Source: Hoeflea sp.
Lineage (GTDB): Bacteria > Pseudomonadota > Alphaproteobacteria > Rhizobiales > Rhizobiaceae
Assembly (NCBI RefSeq): GCF_014359905.1
Contig: NZ_JACIYP010000001.1
Coordinates: 159,632-223,631 of the forward strand
Reading direction: 5' to 3'
Length of the DNA stretch: 64,000 bases
Shown here: in pieces, positions 1-10,466 of the stretch
Numbering within the stretch: the first letter of the stretch is position 1
Layout: each line of letters begins with the position of its first letter
The notes under the pieces: generated by a model
What the model saw: the letters and a program-made list of their open reading frames with translations, nothing else
Told to the model about the DNA's origin: nothing
Database searches by the model: none
Made by a program: the position numbers and the translations under genes

Positions 1-248
1 AAGATCCGGCCGGTTCCGCGCGGCACAGCGATATAGACCGCATCGGTGATTGCCTGGCGTTCGATGCCCTGATGAAACAGCGACAGCGAGAATCCGGTCT
101 TGAGCTCCACCACCACCGGATCCTCGCCGTCGCGCACGGCCATGATGTCGGCAGGCCCGATTTCGCCCTTGACCGTGTAGCCCTGGCTTTCAAGCAATGC
201 CTTGACGGGCAGATAGAGGTCGGTTTCCCTGGGCTTGGATGTGCTCAT
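1..248 (-). CDS. DUF2161-family protein, N-terminal part (runs off the window)
   Basis: Reading leftward from an ATG at 248, an open frame of 82 codons continues to the window edge without a stop. It begins MSTSKPRETDLYLPVKALLE and contains GPADIMAV followed by PVVVELKTG, an acidic residue then E-x-K arrangement typical of PD-(D/E)xK nuclease folds, as expected for DUF2161 proteins. Family assignment is from recollection of the sequence pattern; the function of DUF2161 is not established. The gene diverges from ribH across about 260 bp. The C-terminal part lies outside the window. Confidence 0.7.
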   Translation of the reverse strand, partial: MSTSKPRETDLYLPVKALLESQGYTVKGEIGPADIMAVRDGEDPVVVELKTGFSLSLFHQGIERQAITDAVYIAVPRGTGRI

Positions 249-509
249 GCATGCTTGTCTAGAAGAGTCGCGCCGCTCAGAAAAGGCGCGCCGCGCGCCA
301 GGTGCATTTGCGCTCTCGACCGGCGATAATGGCGGCAAGCCGGTTCTGGCCGCGAACAAAAACCCGCTGCCGGCAGGCAGCTGGCCATTTGTGCTTGCCA
401 AGCGGCGGACAAAGTGGTTTGACCGCCGCTCTGATCCGATCCAATTTCCCGGTTCCGTTTGGGAACCCTTGACGCGTGGCGAATCCGGCCCGCAAGAAGG
501 AAAGCCGTC

Positions 510-965
510 ATGGCGAAGACCAAGACCCCGCATTTGCTGATCGTTGAAGCGCGTTTTTATGACGACATGTCCGATGCGCTGCTGGATGGCGCCAAATCCG
601 CGCTGGACGACGCCGGCGCGACCTACGACATCGTCACGGTGCCCGGCGCTCTGGAAATCCCGCCGGCGATCGCCATGGCGCTTGACGCCATGGACGAGGG
701 CGGCACCGAATTTGATGGCTTTGTCGCACTCGGTGTCGTCATTCGCGGCGAGACCCATCATTTCGACATCGTCGCCAATGAATCGGCGCGTGGCCTGATG
801 ACGTTGTCGGTGTCCGAATCGCTGGCGCTCGGCAATGGCATCATGACCACCGAGAACGCCGAACAGGCCTGGGAACGGGTCAAGAAGGACAAGCTTGACA
901 AGGGCGGCTTTGCCGCGCGTGCGGCGCTGACGATGATCGCGCTGAAAGACAATCTGGCGGGTTGA
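510..965 (+). CDS. ribH: 6,7-dimethyl-8-ribityllumazine synthase
   Basis: A 151-aa lumazine synthase, the penultimate enzyme of riboflavin biosynthesis, which condenses 5-amino-6-ribitylaminouracil with dihydroxybutanone phosphate in the cytosol as a multimeric shell. Diagnostic segments are [11 protein letters not shown], the [12 protein letters not shown] loop with the conserved catalytic-site histidines, and [11 protein letters not shown]. The ATG at 510 follows AGAAGGA at good spacing; the upstream in-frame start at 459 lacks family similarity. The stop overlaps the start of nusB, the common ribH-nusB pairing of alphaproteobacteria. Confidence 0.95.
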   Translation: MAKTKTPHLLIVEARFYDDMSDALLDGAKSALDDAGATYDIVTVPGALEIPPAIAMALDAMDEGGTEFDGFVALGVVIRGETHHFDIVANESARGLMTLSVSESLALGNGIMTTENAEQAWERVKKDKLDKGGFAARAALTMIALKDNLAG

Positions 966-1474
966 TCGTGGTCGCTGAAAAAATTCCGGAACCGGCAGCT
1001 TCGCCGGAAATCAAGGCCGCCAACCAGCGCGGCGCGGCGCGTCTTGCCGCGGTCCAGGCGCTGTATCAGATGGATATCGGCGGCGCTGGCGTGCTTGAAG
1101 TTGTCGCCGAATATGAAGCCCATCGCCTCGGCAGCGAGATTGACGGCGAGCAGTACCGGCCCGCAGACGCTGCCTGGTTTCGCGCCGTGGTCTCCGGAGT
1201 GGTCGAAAACCAGCGCACGCTGGATCCGGCAATCCGCGCCAGCCTGACCGAAGATTGGCCGCTGTCGCGGCTCGACACAACGCTGCGCGCGATCCTGAGG
1301 GCAGGGGCCTGGGAACTCTGGGCCAAGAAGGATGTTCCCGTCGCCGTGATCGTCAATGAATATGTCGATGTGGCGCGCGCGTTCTTCGGAGATGACGAGC
1401 CGCGCATCGTCAATGCGGTTCTCGACCGCATGGCCCGCCATTATCGCGGCGACCCGAAACCCGGCAAGGACTGA
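962..1474 (+). CDS. nusB: Transcription antitermination factor NusB
   Basis: About 168-170 aa. NusB with NusE (S10) binds boxA RNA and supports antitermination of rRNA operons. The family pattern is visible as [13 protein letters not shown] near the N-terminus, then [16 protein letters not shown], then [35 protein letters not shown], the conserved C-terminal helices. The start is uncertain: a TTG at 962 overlaps the ribH stop and an in-frame GTG lies at 968; neither has a strong ribosome binding site, consistent with coupling to ribH. Confidence 0.92.
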   Translation: MIVVAEKIPEPAASPEIKAANQRGAARLAAVQALYQMDIGGAGVLEVVAEYEAHRLGSEIDGEQYRPADAAWFRAVVSGVVENQRTLDPAIRASLTEDWPLSRLDTTLRAILRAGAWELWAKKDVPVAVIVNEYVDVARAFFGDDEPRIVNAVLDRMARHYRGDPKPGKD

Positions 1475-1479
1475 CGCGC

Positions 1480-2718
1480 ATGGCGTTTCTCGATCGTGTC
1501 GGATTGAATGGCGCATCCGAGGCCGAGAACCTGGCGCGACGCAATGCGCTGCTGCTGTCGGCGTCGCAGGCCTTTGGCGGCGCAGCCGCTCCGATCGCCA
1601 TTTCCATGGGCGGCCTGGCGGGTTTCTATCTGCTCGGCGCTGACAAGTCTCTCGCGACTGCACCGGTGACCGGCTTCAACATCGGCGTCGCCATCGGCGC
1701 GCTTCCCGCCGCCTGGCTGATGCGCCAGATCGGACGCCGCGACGGGTTCCTGTCGGGCATGGTCATGACCGCGCTGGGCGGGATCGTTGCGGCAATCGCC
1801 CTGTTCCGGCACGAATTCTGGCTGTTCGCCTTTGGCATGGCCTTCATCGGCCTCGGCGGCTCCTTCGTGCAGCAATACCGCTTCGCCGCCGCCGACGGGT
1901 CTCCGACCAATTTCAAGGCCCAGGCCATATCCTGGGTGCTCGCAGGCGGCGTCTTTGCAGCCATCATCGGTCCCCAGACTGTGATTTTCACGCGCGAGCT
2001 GTTTGCGCCGGTGATGTTTGCGGGCTCTTTTGTCGCCCTCGTGCCGCTCGCCCTGATCACCATGGGGATCCTGTGGTTCCTGCGCATCCCCAACGACACC
2101 CGGCCCGGCGACGCAGGACATGACGAAACGCCTGCGCGTCCCCTGTTCCAGATCATCAGCCAGCCGCGCTTCGTCACGGCGATGGTCTGCGGCGTCGGCT
2201 CCTATGCGCTGATGACCTTCATGATGACCGGCGCGCCGCTCGCCATGGTCGGCTGCGGGTTCTCCCCAGAACTCGCCACCCTGGGCATCCAGTGGCATGT
2301 GATGGCGATGTTCGCGCCGAGCTTCTTCACCGGCAAGCTGATCGCCCGCTTCGGCCGCGACACCATCACCGCCACCGGTCTTGTCATCCTGCTCGGCTGC
2401 GCCATCGTCGCCCATATGGGGCTGGAGCTGTGGAATTTCTGGCTGGCGCTGGTTCTCCTGGGCATCGGCTGGAACTTCGGCTTCATCGGCGCCACCACCA
2501 TGGTGACCTCGACCTACCGGCCGTCCGAGAAGAACAAGGTGCAGGGCTTCCACGATGTCACCCTGTTCGGCATCGTTGCCTTCTCCTCGCTGATGTCGGG
2601 CAAGGTGCTCAATGCCTGGGGCTGGGACGCGCTCAACAGCCTGTTCTGGCCGGTTGCAGCCTTCTGCCTGCTGGTGCTCGGCGCACAGAATCTGTGGGAA
2701 CGCCGCCGCTCCCTCTGA
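1480..2718 (+). CDS. Major facilitator superfamily transporter
   Basis: 412 aa with about twelve hydrophobic segments, an inner-membrane MFS permease. The loop after the second helix reads AAWLMRQIGRRDGFLSG, a form of the MFS A-motif (G-x-x-x-D-R/K). A hydrophilic central loop around residues 200-225 separates two six-helix halves. The gene starts 5 bp after nusB and is probably cotranscribed. Substrate cannot be told from sequence. The ORF is full length for the family with no frameshift. Confidence 0.85.
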   Translation: MAFLDRVGLNGASEAENLARRNALLLSASQAFGGAAAPIAISMGGLAGFYLLGADKSLATAPVTGFNIGVAIGALPAAWLMRQIGRRDGFLSGMVMTALGGIVAAIALFRHEFWLFAFGMAFIGLGGSFVQQYRFAAADGSPTNFKAQAISWVLAGGVFAAIIGPQTVIFTRELFAPVMFAGSFVALVPLALITMGILWFLRIPNDTRPGDAGHDETPARPLFQIISQPRFVTAMVCGVGSYALMTFMMTGAPLAMVGCGFSPELATLGIQWHVMAMFAPSFFTGKLIARFGRDTITATGLVILLGCAIVAHMGLELWNFWLALVLLGIGWNFGFIGATTMVTSTYRPSEKNKVQGFHDVTLFGIVAFSSLMSGKVLNAWGWDALNSLFWPVAAFCLLVLGAQNLWERRRSL

Positions 2719-2946
2719 TACGCCTTTAGGCGCAAATCGCATGACCGAGTGAGGATTTCGCAGTGCTTATTGGGCATGCCCGGGCAATAAGCCCGCCTCT
2801 GCTCTTGACGTTGCCCCACCTGTATCGCAATCATCCGCCCCGAAGCGGTCGGGGGGCTCGGGCATGTGGTTTGATCTCTTTTCGCCGCGGAATGTTCTGA
2901 CCGGGGGGGAATCGTCTGATTCCGGTCAAATTGGAGGGATACCAGC

Positions 2947-5100
2947 ATGACAATTCTTTTTGCTGTGATCGCCTGTGGATTGCTTTCCGTTGTCTACGCC
3001 ATCTGGGCCACCAGCTCGGTCATGGCCGCCGATCAGGGCAACGCACGCATGCAGGAAATCGCCGGCTATATTCGTGAAGGCGCTCAGGCCTACCTGAACC
3101 GTCAGTACACCACCATCGCCATGGTTGGCGCAGTCGTTGTCGTCATCACCTACCTGCTGCTCGGCGCAACCGCCGCGATCGGGTTTCTGATCGGCGCCAT
3201 ACTCTCGGGCGCTGCCGGCTATGTCGGCATGCATGTCTCGGTCAGGGCCAATGTGCGCACGGCGCAGGCCTCGGCGGTCAATCTGGCCGGCGGCCTCGAC
3301 ATCGCCTTCAAGGCTGGCGCCATCACCGGCATGCTGGTGGCTGGTCTGGCTCTGCTCGGCGTCGCGGTCTACTATTACATCCTGACCGGCCCGATGGCGC
3401 TGGCCTCCGACAGTCGTCAGGTCATCGACGCGCTTGTGGCGCTCGGCTTCGGCGCGTCGCTGATTTCGATCTTCGCGCGTCTGGGCGGCGGCATCTTCAC
3501 CAAGGGCGCCGACGTTGGCGGCGACCTCGTGGGCAAGGTCGAAGCCGGTATTCCGGAAGACGATCCCCGCAACCCGGCCACCATCGCCGACAATGTCGGC
3601 GACAATGTCGGCGACTGCGCCGGCATGGCTGCCGACCTGTTTGAAACCTACGCGGTGACCGTCGTCGCCACCATGGTTCTGGCCGCCATCTTCTTCGGCG
3701 GCACGGACATCCTGGGTTCGGCGATGCTCTATCCGCTGGCCATCTGCGGCGCGTCGATCATCACCTCGATCATCGGCACCTTCTTCGTCAAGCTCGGGCA
3801 GAACGGCTCGATCATGGGCGCGCTCTACAAGGGTCTGATCGTCACCGGCCTGCTGTCGATCATCGGTCTTGGCGGCGCAACCTCGCTGACCATCGGCTGG
3901 GGCGAAATCGCCGTGATCGACGGCATGTCGATCACCGGCACGAACCTGTTCATCTGCGGAATCCTGGGCCTGGTCGTCACCGCGCTCATCGTGGTGATCA
4001 CGGAATACTATACCGGCACCAACAAGCGGCCGGTCAACTCGATCGCCCAGGCTTCGGTCACCGGCCACGGCACCAACGTGATCCAGGGTCTTGCCATCTC
4101 GCTGGAATCGACGGCTCTGCCGGCGATCGTCATCGTCGGCGGCATCATTTCGACCTACCAGCTTGCCGGCCTGTTCGGCACCGGCATCGCGGTCACTGCC
4201 ATGCTCGGCATCGCCGGCATGATCGTGGCGCTCGATGCCTTCGGTCCTGTCACCGACAATGCCGGCGGCATTGCCGAAATGTCGGGTCTTCCGCCGGAAG
4301 TCCGCCAGGCGACCGACGCGCTCGACGCGGTCGGCAACACCACCAAGGCGGTGACCAAGGGCTATGCCATCGGTTCGGCCGGTCTTGGTGCGCTGGTGCT
4401 GTTTGCGGCCTACTCGAACGACCTGAAGTTCTTTGCCGCCAGGGCGGATGCCGAAGGCTCGACGCTCTATCCCTACTTCAAGGATATGGGCGAGATCTCG
4501 TTCGATCTGTCCAACCCCTATGTGGTCGCGGGCCTGATCTTCGGCGGCCTCATCCCCTACCTGTTCGGCGGCATCGCCATGACAGCCGTGGGACGGGCCG
4601 CTGGCTCGATCGTCGAAGAAGTGCGCGCCCAGTTCAAGGCCAAGCCGGGCATCATGGCCGGCACGGAAAAGCCCGACTACGGCCGCGCCGTGGACATCCT
4701 GACCAAAGCCGCGATCCGAGAAATGATCGTGCCGTCGCTGCTGCCGGTTCTGGCGCCGCTGTTCGTCTATTTCGGCGTGCTGCTGATCTCCGGCTCCAAG
4801 GCCTCGGCCTTCGCGGCGCTCGGCGCCTCGCGGCTCGGCGTGATCGTCAACGGCCTCTTCGTCGCCATCTCGATGACCTCGGGCGGCGGCGCGTGGGACA
4901 ACGCCAAGAAGTCCTTCGAGGACGGCTTCATCGACAAGGACGGCGTCAAGCACGAGAAGGGCTCGGATGCGCACAAGGCGTCCGTGACCGGCGACACTGT
5001 CGGCGATCCCTACAAGGACACCGCCGGCCCGGCCGTCAACCCGGCCATCAAGATCACCAACATCGTGGCTCTCCTGCTGCTGGCCGTGCTCGCGCACTAA
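2947..5100 (+). CDS. hppA: Membrane-bound proton-translocating pyrophosphatase, K+-independent type
   Basis: 717 aa, about sixteen membrane segments. It hydrolyses cytosolic pyrophosphate and pumps protons across the inner membrane. Visible signatures are [20 protein letters not shown] and [16 protein letters not shown] (substrate-binding aspartates), and [18 protein letters not shown] at the C-terminus. The segment [16 protein letters not shown] has lysine where K+-dependent enzymes have alanine, the accepted marker of the K+-independent subfamily. The start follows TTGGAGGG. It is a single-gene unit closed by a strong terminator. Confidence 0.96.
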   Translation: MTILFAVIACGLLSVVYAIWATSSVMAADQGNARMQEIAGYIREGAQAYLNRQYTTIAMVGAVVVVITYLLLGATAAIGFLIGAILSGAAGYVGMHVSVRANVRTAQASAVNLAGGLDIAFKAGAITGMLVAGLALLGVAVYYYILTGPMALASDSRQVIDALVALGFGASLISIFARLGGGIFTKGADVGGDLVGKVEAGIPEDDPRNPATIADNVGDNVGDCAGMAADLFETYAVTVVATMVLAAIFFGGTDILGSAMLYPLAICGASIITSIIGTFFVKLGQNGSIMGALYKGLIVTGLLSIIGLGGATSLTIGWGEIAVIDGMSITGTNLFICGILGLVVTALIVVITEYYTGTNKRPVNSIAQASVTGHGTNVIQGLAISLESTALPAIVIVGGIISTYQLAGLFGTGIAVTAMLGIAGMIVALDAFGPVTDNAGGIAEMSGLPPEVRQATDALDAVGNTTKAVTKGYAIGSAGLGALVLFAAYSNDLKFFAARADAEGSTLYPYFKDMGEISFDLSNPYVVAGLIFGGLIPYLFGGIAMTAVGRAAGSIVEEVRAQFKAKPGIMAGTEKPDYGRAVDILTKAAIREMIVPSLLPVLAPLFVYFGVLLISGSKASAFAALGASRLGVIVNGLFVAISMTSGGGAWDNAKKSFEDGFIDKDGVKHEKGSDAHKASVTGDTVGDPYKDTAGPAVNPAIKITNIVALLLLAVLAH

Positions 5101-5130
5101 GCCCGACAGAGGGCGTCACAGCCCACATCG

Positions 5131-5168
5131 AAAGCCCCGCGGAGACACGTTTCCGCGGGGCTTTTTTA
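5131..5168 (+). terminator. Rho-independent terminator after hppA
   Basis: A 12-bp GC-rich stem (5131-5142 pairing with about 5153-5164, core GCCCCGCGG) is followed by an uninterrupted T-run of six. It lies 30 bp after the hppA stop, so it ends that transcript. Confidence 0.9.
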
Positions 5169-5215
5169 TTTCTGTGGTCGAGGCCTTGGTGAGGGCACCC
5201 GAGCGGGGCGTCGCA

Positions 5216-5820
5216 ATGGTCATCGCCATCCCGGAAGGCACCGTTGCGTCGCTGGAACAGCGCTTCCGGCGCTTGTCTGCCACCCGGCGACAAGGTGGCT
5301 GGCGGGCGGCGAACCGCTGCCTCATCCCGAAGTCGCGTCGCGGCTGCCGCAGCCGATCAAGGCCTCTGTCGAGCCTGTCGTTTCAAGGGAATGGGATCAT
5401 TCGGGCAAGGAGCGCCGTCTTTGCGGCCACGCCTGGGGGCGGCGGGACATCGCCCACGAGGCCATTCCCGATCTCGGACCGGTCGGCAAACGCCAGGAGA
5501 GCCTGCGCACGCAAATGCTTGATCGCATCCACCTGGTGTCCGAAACCCGGCTCAAGCGCGAGAACCATGCCGACGCCGTGCTGCATGGTCTGGCTTGCCG
5601 CGCTTGCGGGAGTGGTGGTCATCGCGTTGGCCTATTGCCCGTACCCGGCAGTGCGGCACAACCTGACCCTGATCGCGATGCTCGGCGCGGTCACGGGTTT
5701 CATCGCGGTCTGTATCTTCGGCTTCTCTAATCCGCACGGTCCGCCCGGGGCCATGGGCACCGGCACCCTCTCAGCATCTGCCCGAACAGATGGCACGGTC
5801 CTGAAGACCGAGGGCCCGGC
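5216..5820 (+). pseudogene. Possible decayed gene; no confident product
   Basis: About 600 bp between the hppA terminator and bamE hold no confident gene. A plus-strand reading starts at ATG 5216, continues more gene-like in another frame over about 5281-5600 (segments such as LPHPEVASRLPQPIKAS and IHLVSETRLKRENHADAVL), then becomes a hydrophobic membrane-like stretch in the first frame (about 5590-5730). This pattern would fit a frameshifted small membrane protein gene, but it could equally be non-coding GC-rich DNA. Confidence 0.25.
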
Positions 5821-6327
5821 TTACCCGCCGAAGATCGAACGGGCGACCGACGCGCCGGTACTTTCGGAGCTTCCTGCGCCGGCGAGCACCTGGGCCAGGA
5901 AGGACTTGTCGACACCGCCGGTGGGCGTGGTTCGAGAAATCATGTCGAAGACCCTGCCGTCCTTCAGCGTGTAGTTGGCGATCTGCTTGACCGTGCCCTC
6001 TTCATCGAAATAGACCGCCAGCACCGACTGGTCGACCAGTTTGGGCTTGAGGAACATCGCAGCGCGTGTGCGCTTCTGCGAGACGTAGTAGAAGACTTCG
6101 TTGTCGAAGGTCGCCGTGGTGGACGGCGTGCCGAGCGACAGCAGCACCTGCTCTCGGCTCGAGCCGACCGGGGTCAGATCCAGCGCGGTCTGATCAACCA
6201 CATAGCCCTGATTGAACACTTCGGTGGTGGAACAGCCAGCCAGGGCGATCGTTGAGACGACCGCAACTGCGGCGCCGAGACGCAAACGCCGTCCGGTTGC
6301 CTTGAAATCTCTCTTCGTCAACGACAT
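5821..6327 (-). CDS. bamE: Outer membrane protein assembly lipoprotein BamE (OmlA/SmpA family)
   Basis: 168 aa. A basic N-terminus and hydrophobic stretch end in the lipobox LAGC at about residue 32, marking a lipoprotein. The mature part contains VGSSREQVLLSLGTPS and TFDNEVFYYVSQ, the SmpA/OmlA domain core. The product belongs to the BAM complex that inserts beta-barrel proteins into the outer membrane. Start at 6327 is chosen because AAAGGGAG lies directly upstream and gives a proper signal peptide; the longer frame from 6441 does not. Confidence 0.9.
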   Translation of the reverse strand: MSLTKRDFKATGRRLRLGAAVAVVSTIALAGCSTTEVFNQGYVVDQTALDLTPVGSSREQVLLSLGTPSTTATFDNEVFYYVSQKRTRAAMFLKPKLVDQSVLAVYFDEEGTVKQIANYTLKDGRVFDMISRTTPTGGVDKSFLAQVLAGAGSSESTGASVARSIFGG

Positions 6328-6461
6328 CTCCCTTTGGCGCGTGCTTGCCCGCCGCAGCCATTGCGTTTTGCGTTTCATTCGGTAAACCAGCTTCCGCACG
6401 GATGCAACACGCCAGTCCCTCGCAGTCGCGATGATATCCAACGGCCATTGAAGGCAATTTC

Positions 6462-7016
6462 ATGATCTGGACCCTGTTCAAGAGAAAAAAAGCCAATCAG
6501 GCTCTGGTTGAGCAGCAATATGAGCGTCTTACCGGAGCTGCCCGGTCCCCGGTGTTCTATGAGGCCATGGACGTGCCCGACACGGTCATGGGTCGTTTCG
6601 AGATGATTTCGGTCCATCTGGTGCTTTATTTGCGCCGCACACAGTCTGCCGGGCCTGCGGCAAATGGCATCGCGCAGGATATTGTCGACGCGTTTTTCGA
6701 GGATGTCGACCATTCGATCCGCGAACTGGGGGTCGGTGATCTGAGTGTGCCCAAGCGGATGAAAAAATTCGCCCGCATGTTCTATGGCCGGGCAAAATCC
6801 TATGGTGAGGCGCTCGATGACGGCGATCGCGCCGCCCTGGCCGAGGCGCTCCGGCGCAACATCCATCCGGATCAGGCGGAGACAGCGCCCTCCATGCAGG
6901 CGCTTTCCGAGTGGATGTCCCGGACTGCACGGCAGCTCGAGGATATAGCGGACGAAACGCTGGCCGCCGGCCTGCTGGTGTTTCCGTCAGCAGAACGATT
7001 GGAGGTGAAGCCGTGA
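6462..7016 (+). CDS. Ubiquinol-cytochrome c chaperone family protein (Cbp3-like)
   Basis: 184 aa. Helical protein containing HLVLYLRRTQ, AQDIVDAFFEDVDHSIRELGVGDLSVPKRMKKF and FYGRAKSYGEAL, the pattern of the ubiquinol-cytochrome c chaperone (Cbp3/UQCC1) family that assists cytochrome b maturation for complex III. It diverges from bamE and its stop overlaps the GTG start of the DUF177 gene, an order often seen in rhizobia. Confidence 0.9.
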   Translation: MIWTLFKRKKANQALVEQQYERLTGAARSPVFYEAMDVPDTVMGRFEMISVHLVLYLRRTQSAGPAANGIAQDIVDAFFEDVDHSIRELGVGDLSVPKRMKKFARMFYGRAKSYGEALDDGDRAALAEALRRNIHPDQAETAPSMQALSEWMSRTARQLEDIADETLAAGLLVFPSAERLEVKP

Positions 7017-7573
7017 CGAGTTCAGTTGACGAGTTTTCCTATCCGGTTAAGGTCGGCCACATATCGGCCAACCCGTTCACGGTCCGTATCTCTGCCGATT
7101 CTGCCGATCTTGTGCGGCTTGGGGCACAATGGGGCGTGCGCGATGTTCAGTCCTTCGAGGCCGAAGTGGTTCTCGGGCGCTGGAAACGCGATGGAGTCCG
7201 GGTGAAGGGACATGTGAGCGTCTCGATTGTTCAGGATTGCGTGGTTACGCTCGATCCGGTCGCCCAGCTGATCGAAGAGGACTTCGAAGCCGTCTTCCTT
7301 CCCGAGAACTCGCGGCTGGCCAAAAGGGTGCAGGACGGCAGCGCGGAACTGGTGCTTGATCCCGAAGGACCTGATCTGCCGGAGACATTCACGGGCGATT
7401 CGATTGATGTCGGTGCGGTGGCAGCCGAGTTCGCGGCACTGGCGATAGACCCCTATCCCCGCAAACAGGGTGTGGATTACACCGATCGCATCGAAAGTGA
7501 TCCGGCCACCGACAAAAAACCGTCACCTTTTGCGGTTCTGCAAGGCCTGAAGCGTGATGATGCAGACAGTTAG
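7013..7573 (+). CDS. DUF177 (YceD-like) protein, 23S rRNA accumulation
   Basis: 186 aa beginning at a GTG that overlaps the preceding stop codon. Contains VSIVQDCVVTLDPVAQLIEEDFEAVFLP, the central DUF177 segment (the C-V-T-L motif), and an acidic tail. YceD proteins in other bacteria are needed for 23S rRNA accumulation and usually sit just before rpmF or plsX, as here. Translational coupling to the upstream chaperone gene is likely. Confidence 0.88.
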   Translation: MTSSVDEFSYPVKVGHISANPFTVRISADSADLVRLGAQWGVRDVQSFEAEVVLGRWKRDGVRVKGHVSVSIVQDCVVTLDPVAQLIEEDFEAVFLPENSRLAKRVQDGSAELVLDPEGPDLPETFTGDSIDVGAVAAEFAALAIDPYPRKQGVDYTDRIESDPATDKKPSPFAVLQGLKRDDADS

Positions 7574-7669
7574 CGACAGATGCAGCCACAAAGCGGTTGT
7601 GCCTCGTTCGAAAAAGGGTATTTTCTGCCCACAAATCCGGCCTCAAGAGCCGGGGATCAAGGACGGGGC

Positions 7670-8728
7670 GTGATACGGATAGCGGTTGATTTGATGGGGG
7701 GCGATCATGGCCCCAAAGTGGTCGTGCCCGGCGTCGCCAAGGCGTTGGAGCGTCACCCCGACATTCGCTTCACCCTGTTCGGCCTTGAAGCAGAATGCCT
7801 GTCCGTGCTTGAAAAATTTCCGGCGCTTCGCCAGGCCTCCACCTTCGTGCCCTGTGAAGTCGCCGTCAGCATGGATGACAAGCCGAGCCAGGCGCTGCGT
7901 CACGGACGCTACCGGTCGTCCATGTGGCGCTGCATCGAGGCGGTCAAGACAGGCGACGCCGATGTCTGCGTCTCCGCCGGCAACACCGGGGCGCTGATGG
8001 CGATGTCGCGGTTCTGCCTGCGCACCATGGCCAATATCGACAGGCCCGCCATTGCGGCCATCTGGCCCACCGTGCGCGGCGAGAGCATCGTGCTGGATGT
8101 CGGCGCCACGATCGGCGCCGATGCGCAGCAGCTGATCGATTTCACCATGATGGGCGCGGCAATGGCGCGGGCGCTGTTCGAGATCGAGAGGCCAACCGTC
8201 GGGCTTCTCAACATCGGGGTCGAGGAAATCAAGGGCCAGGAAGAGGTCAAGGAGGCCGGCCGCCTGATCCGCGAAGCCGCGATGCCGAGCTTTGACTATT
8301 ACGGCTTTGTTGAGGGCGATGATCTGGGCAAGGGCACTGTCGATGTCGTCGTGACCGAGGGCTTTGTCGGAAATGTCGCGCTCAAGACCGCCGAGGGCAC
8401 GGCCCGGCAGATCGCGGGATATCTGCGCGCCGCGATGTCGCGGACCCTGATGGCCCGAATCGGCTATGTTTTCGCCAAGGGCGCATTTGACCAGCTGCGC
8501 GAGAAGATGGATCCGGGCAAGGTCAATGGCGGGGTGTTTCTGGGACTCAACGGCATCGTCATCAAGAGCCATGGCGGCGCCGATGCCGAAGGCTTCGCGG
8601 CAGCGGTGGACGTCGGCTATGACATGGTGCGAAACGGCCTGAAGTCCAAGATTGAATTTGACCTTAACCTTTATCATACGCGTCGGTCAGCGATTGCGCT
8701 TCCGGTCGCCGACAGCTCTTCCAGCTAG
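7670..8728 (+). CDS. plsX: Phosphate acyltransferase PlsX
   Basis: 352 aa, makes acyl-phosphate from acyl-ACP for phospholipid synthesis. The N-terminus reads [20 protein letters not shown]; other marks are [33 protein letters not shown] and [18 protein letters not shown]. The start is taken as GTG 7670 because GGACGGGG precedes it and the family begins exactly there; the track's earlier start would add 30 unmatched residues. It is followed 9 bp later by fabH. Confidence 0.95.
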   Translation: MIRIAVDLMGGDHGPKVVVPGVAKALERHPDIRFTLFGLEAECLSVLEKFPALRQASTFVPCEVAVSMDDKPSQALRHGRYRSSMWRCIEAVKTGDADVCVSAGNTGALMAMSRFCLRTMANIDRPAIAAIWPTVRGESIVLDVGATIGADAQQLIDFTMMGAAMARALFEIERPTVGLLNIGVEEIKGQEEVKEAGRLIREAAMPSFDYYGFVEGDDLGKGTVDVVVTEGFVGNVALKTAEGTARQIAGYLRAAMSRTLMARIGYVFAKGAFDQLREKMDPGKVNGGVFLGLNGIVIKSHGGADAEGFAAAVDVGYDMVRNGLKSKIEFDLNLYHTRRSAIALPVADSSSS

Positions 8729-8737
8729 GATGAAAGA

Positions 8738-9709
8738 ATGATCCGCTCAGTTGTACGTGGTTTCGGGGCTCATCTCCCCGAGCGCATCGTGAAAAACCGT
8801 GATCTGGAAGGTGTGGTCGAAACCAGCGACGACTGGATCGTCCAGCGCACCGGCATCCGCCAGCGCCATATCGCCGGAGAGGGCGAAACAACCGCCTCGC
8901 TGGGCGAGATGGCCGCGCGCCAGGCCCTTGATCGCGCCAGCATGACCCCGGCCGATATCGATCTGATCATCTGCGCCACTTCGACGCCGGACAACACGTT
9001 TCCCGCCACCGCGGTCAACATTCAAAACCGCCTCGGCATGCACCACGGCGCGGCATTCGATCTTCAGGCCGTCTGCTCGGGCTTTGTCTTCGCCATAACG
9101 ACGGCAGACAGCTACATCAAGACCGGCCTTGCCCGCCGGGTGCTGGTGATTGGATCCGAGACCTTTTCGCGCATTCTCGATTGGACCGACCGGTCCACCT
9201 GCGTGCTGTTCGGCGACGGCGCGGGCGCGGTCGTGCTTGAGGCGGTCGAAGGCGAGGGCACCATGGCTGACCGCGGCATTCTGACGGCGCATTTGCGCTC
9301 GGATGGCGCCCATCGCGAAAAGCTCTATGTGGATGGCGGACCTTCCACCACCGGTACGGTGGGGCACCTTCGCATGGAAGGCCGTGAAGTCTTCAAGCAT
9401 GCCGTCGGCATGATCACCGATGTGATCGAGGCGGCCTATGCCGCTACCGGGCTGGGATCGGCGGACATTGACTGGTTCGTTCCCCACCAGGCCAACAAGC
9501 GGATCATCGATGCCTCCGCGCGCAAGCTGGGCATAGATGACGCCAAGGTGGTCATCACCGTGGATCACCACGGTAACACCTCCGCCGCATCGATCCCGCT
9601 GGCGCTTGCCGAAGCTGCGGGCGACGGCAGAATCAAGCAAGGTGACCTCGTATTGCTTGAGGCCATGGGCGGCGGCTTCACCTGGGGTTCCGTGCTTCTG
9701 CGCTGGTGA
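8738..9709 (+). CDS. fabH: 3-oxoacyl-ACP synthase III
   Basis: 323 aa. Starts fatty acid synthesis by condensing acetyl-CoA with malonyl-ACP. The catalytic triad is visible: Cys113 in DLQAVCSGF, His in [11 protein letters not shown], Asn in [10 protein letters not shown]. The substrate-side motif [14 protein letters not shown] and C-terminal [13 protein letters not shown] are also present. Full length; AAAGA precedes the ATG; cotranscribed with plsX. Confidence 0.97.
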   Translation: MIRSVVRGFGAHLPERIVKNRDLEGVVETSDDWIVQRTGIRQRHIAGEGETTASLGEMAARQALDRASMTPADIDLIICATSTPDNTFPATAVNIQNRLGMHHGAAFDLQAVCSGFVFAITTADSYIKTGLARRVLVIGSETFSRILDWTDRSTCVLFGDGAGAVVLEAVEGEGTMADRGILTAHLRSDGAHREKLYVDGGPSTTGTVGHLRMEGREVFKHAVGMITDVIEAAYAATGLGSADIDWFVPHQANKRIIDASARKLGIDDAKVVITVDHHGNTSAASIPLALAEAAGDGRIKQGDLVLLEAMGGGFTWGSVLLRW

Positions 9710-9877
9710 CCGTCTGCTTCGGGTAACGAAGAATTAACCCATGCACGACGGGTTTTGGCCAATTGCGGGGCAATACACGCCCATGCGATGGAGTTGCTTG
9801 ACCTTGAGCGGCATGATCCATAAGTTAATTAAATTGTTTTAGGGGCGGCGGGGAGCTGACCAGTCTGGTTGGGAAAT

Positions 9878-10207
9878 ATGAGCGGCAAAACGATCACCAG
9901 GGCTGATCTCGCTGAAGCGGTATTCCGCAAGGTGGGACTGTCGAGAACCGAATCCGCCGAACTGGTTGAAATGGTCATCGATGAGGTCTGCGGCGCCATT
10001 GTTCGCGGCGATAGCGTCAAGCTCTCTTCATTCGCGACATTTCAGGTTCGTGACAAGAAAGAGCGGATCGGACGCAATCCCAAGACTGGTGAAGAAGTGC
10101 CGATCAGCCCGCGCCGGGTGATGACTTTCAAGGCTTCCAACGTGCTCAAAAGCCGTGTTCTCAAGGGGCATCTTAACCGCAAGGTGAAGAGCAAAGACAA
10201 GCCCTGA
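9878..10207 (+). CDS. ihfA: Integration host factor subunit alpha
   Basis: 109 aa. DNA-bending protein of the HU/IHF family, partner of IhfB. Family marks are [34 protein letters not shown] and [20 protein letters not shown], the beta-arm with the intercalating proline. The start at 9878 ([10 protein letters not shown]) matches alphaproteobacterial IhfA; the TTG at 9869 is less likely. Relevant here because IHF commonly assists phage integrases. Confidence 0.96.
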   Translation: MSGKTITRADLAEAVFRKVGLSRTESAELVEMVIDEVCGAIVRGDSVKLSSFATFQVRDKKERIGRNPKTGEEVPISPRRVMTFKASNVLKSRVLKGHLNRKVKSKDKP

Positions 10208-10214
10208 TCCACAA

Positions 10215-10236
10215 GCCCGGCTCGAGCGAGCCGGGC
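10215..10236 (+). terminator. Perfect GC hairpin after ihfA
   Basis: Ten-base perfect stem around a 2-nt centre, sited 8 bp after the ihfA stop. There is no T-run, so it may be a weak or Rho-assisted terminator or an RNA-stabilising end. The remaining DNA up to the MerR gene shows no gene; it probably holds that gene's promoter. Confidence 0.5.
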
Positions 10237-10466
10237 GGATCCCGTGGAAAACGACGTCAGCGGCTGCAATTGCCTTGCGCCGCACTTGATAATTTGACTG
10301 CAAACCTTTGAAATGGAACTGGCTTCAGCGGCTGGGACGCGATTCGCCGGCGCTTTGACGCTGGCGGTTGCTCGTTTCGAGCGAGATGGCGCCCGAATTA
10401 TCAAGGGACTGCGTCCGCTGTGCGCCAGACCCGAGGTGCAAGCGCTGACATGATCGGAGTGGCACA

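Noticed and set aside
2926..5097. 723-aa minus-strand frame opposite hppA
   Set aside because: It is the antisense shadow of a clear pyrophosphatase gene, rich in His/Arg/Gly as expected from GC-rich complement, with no domain.
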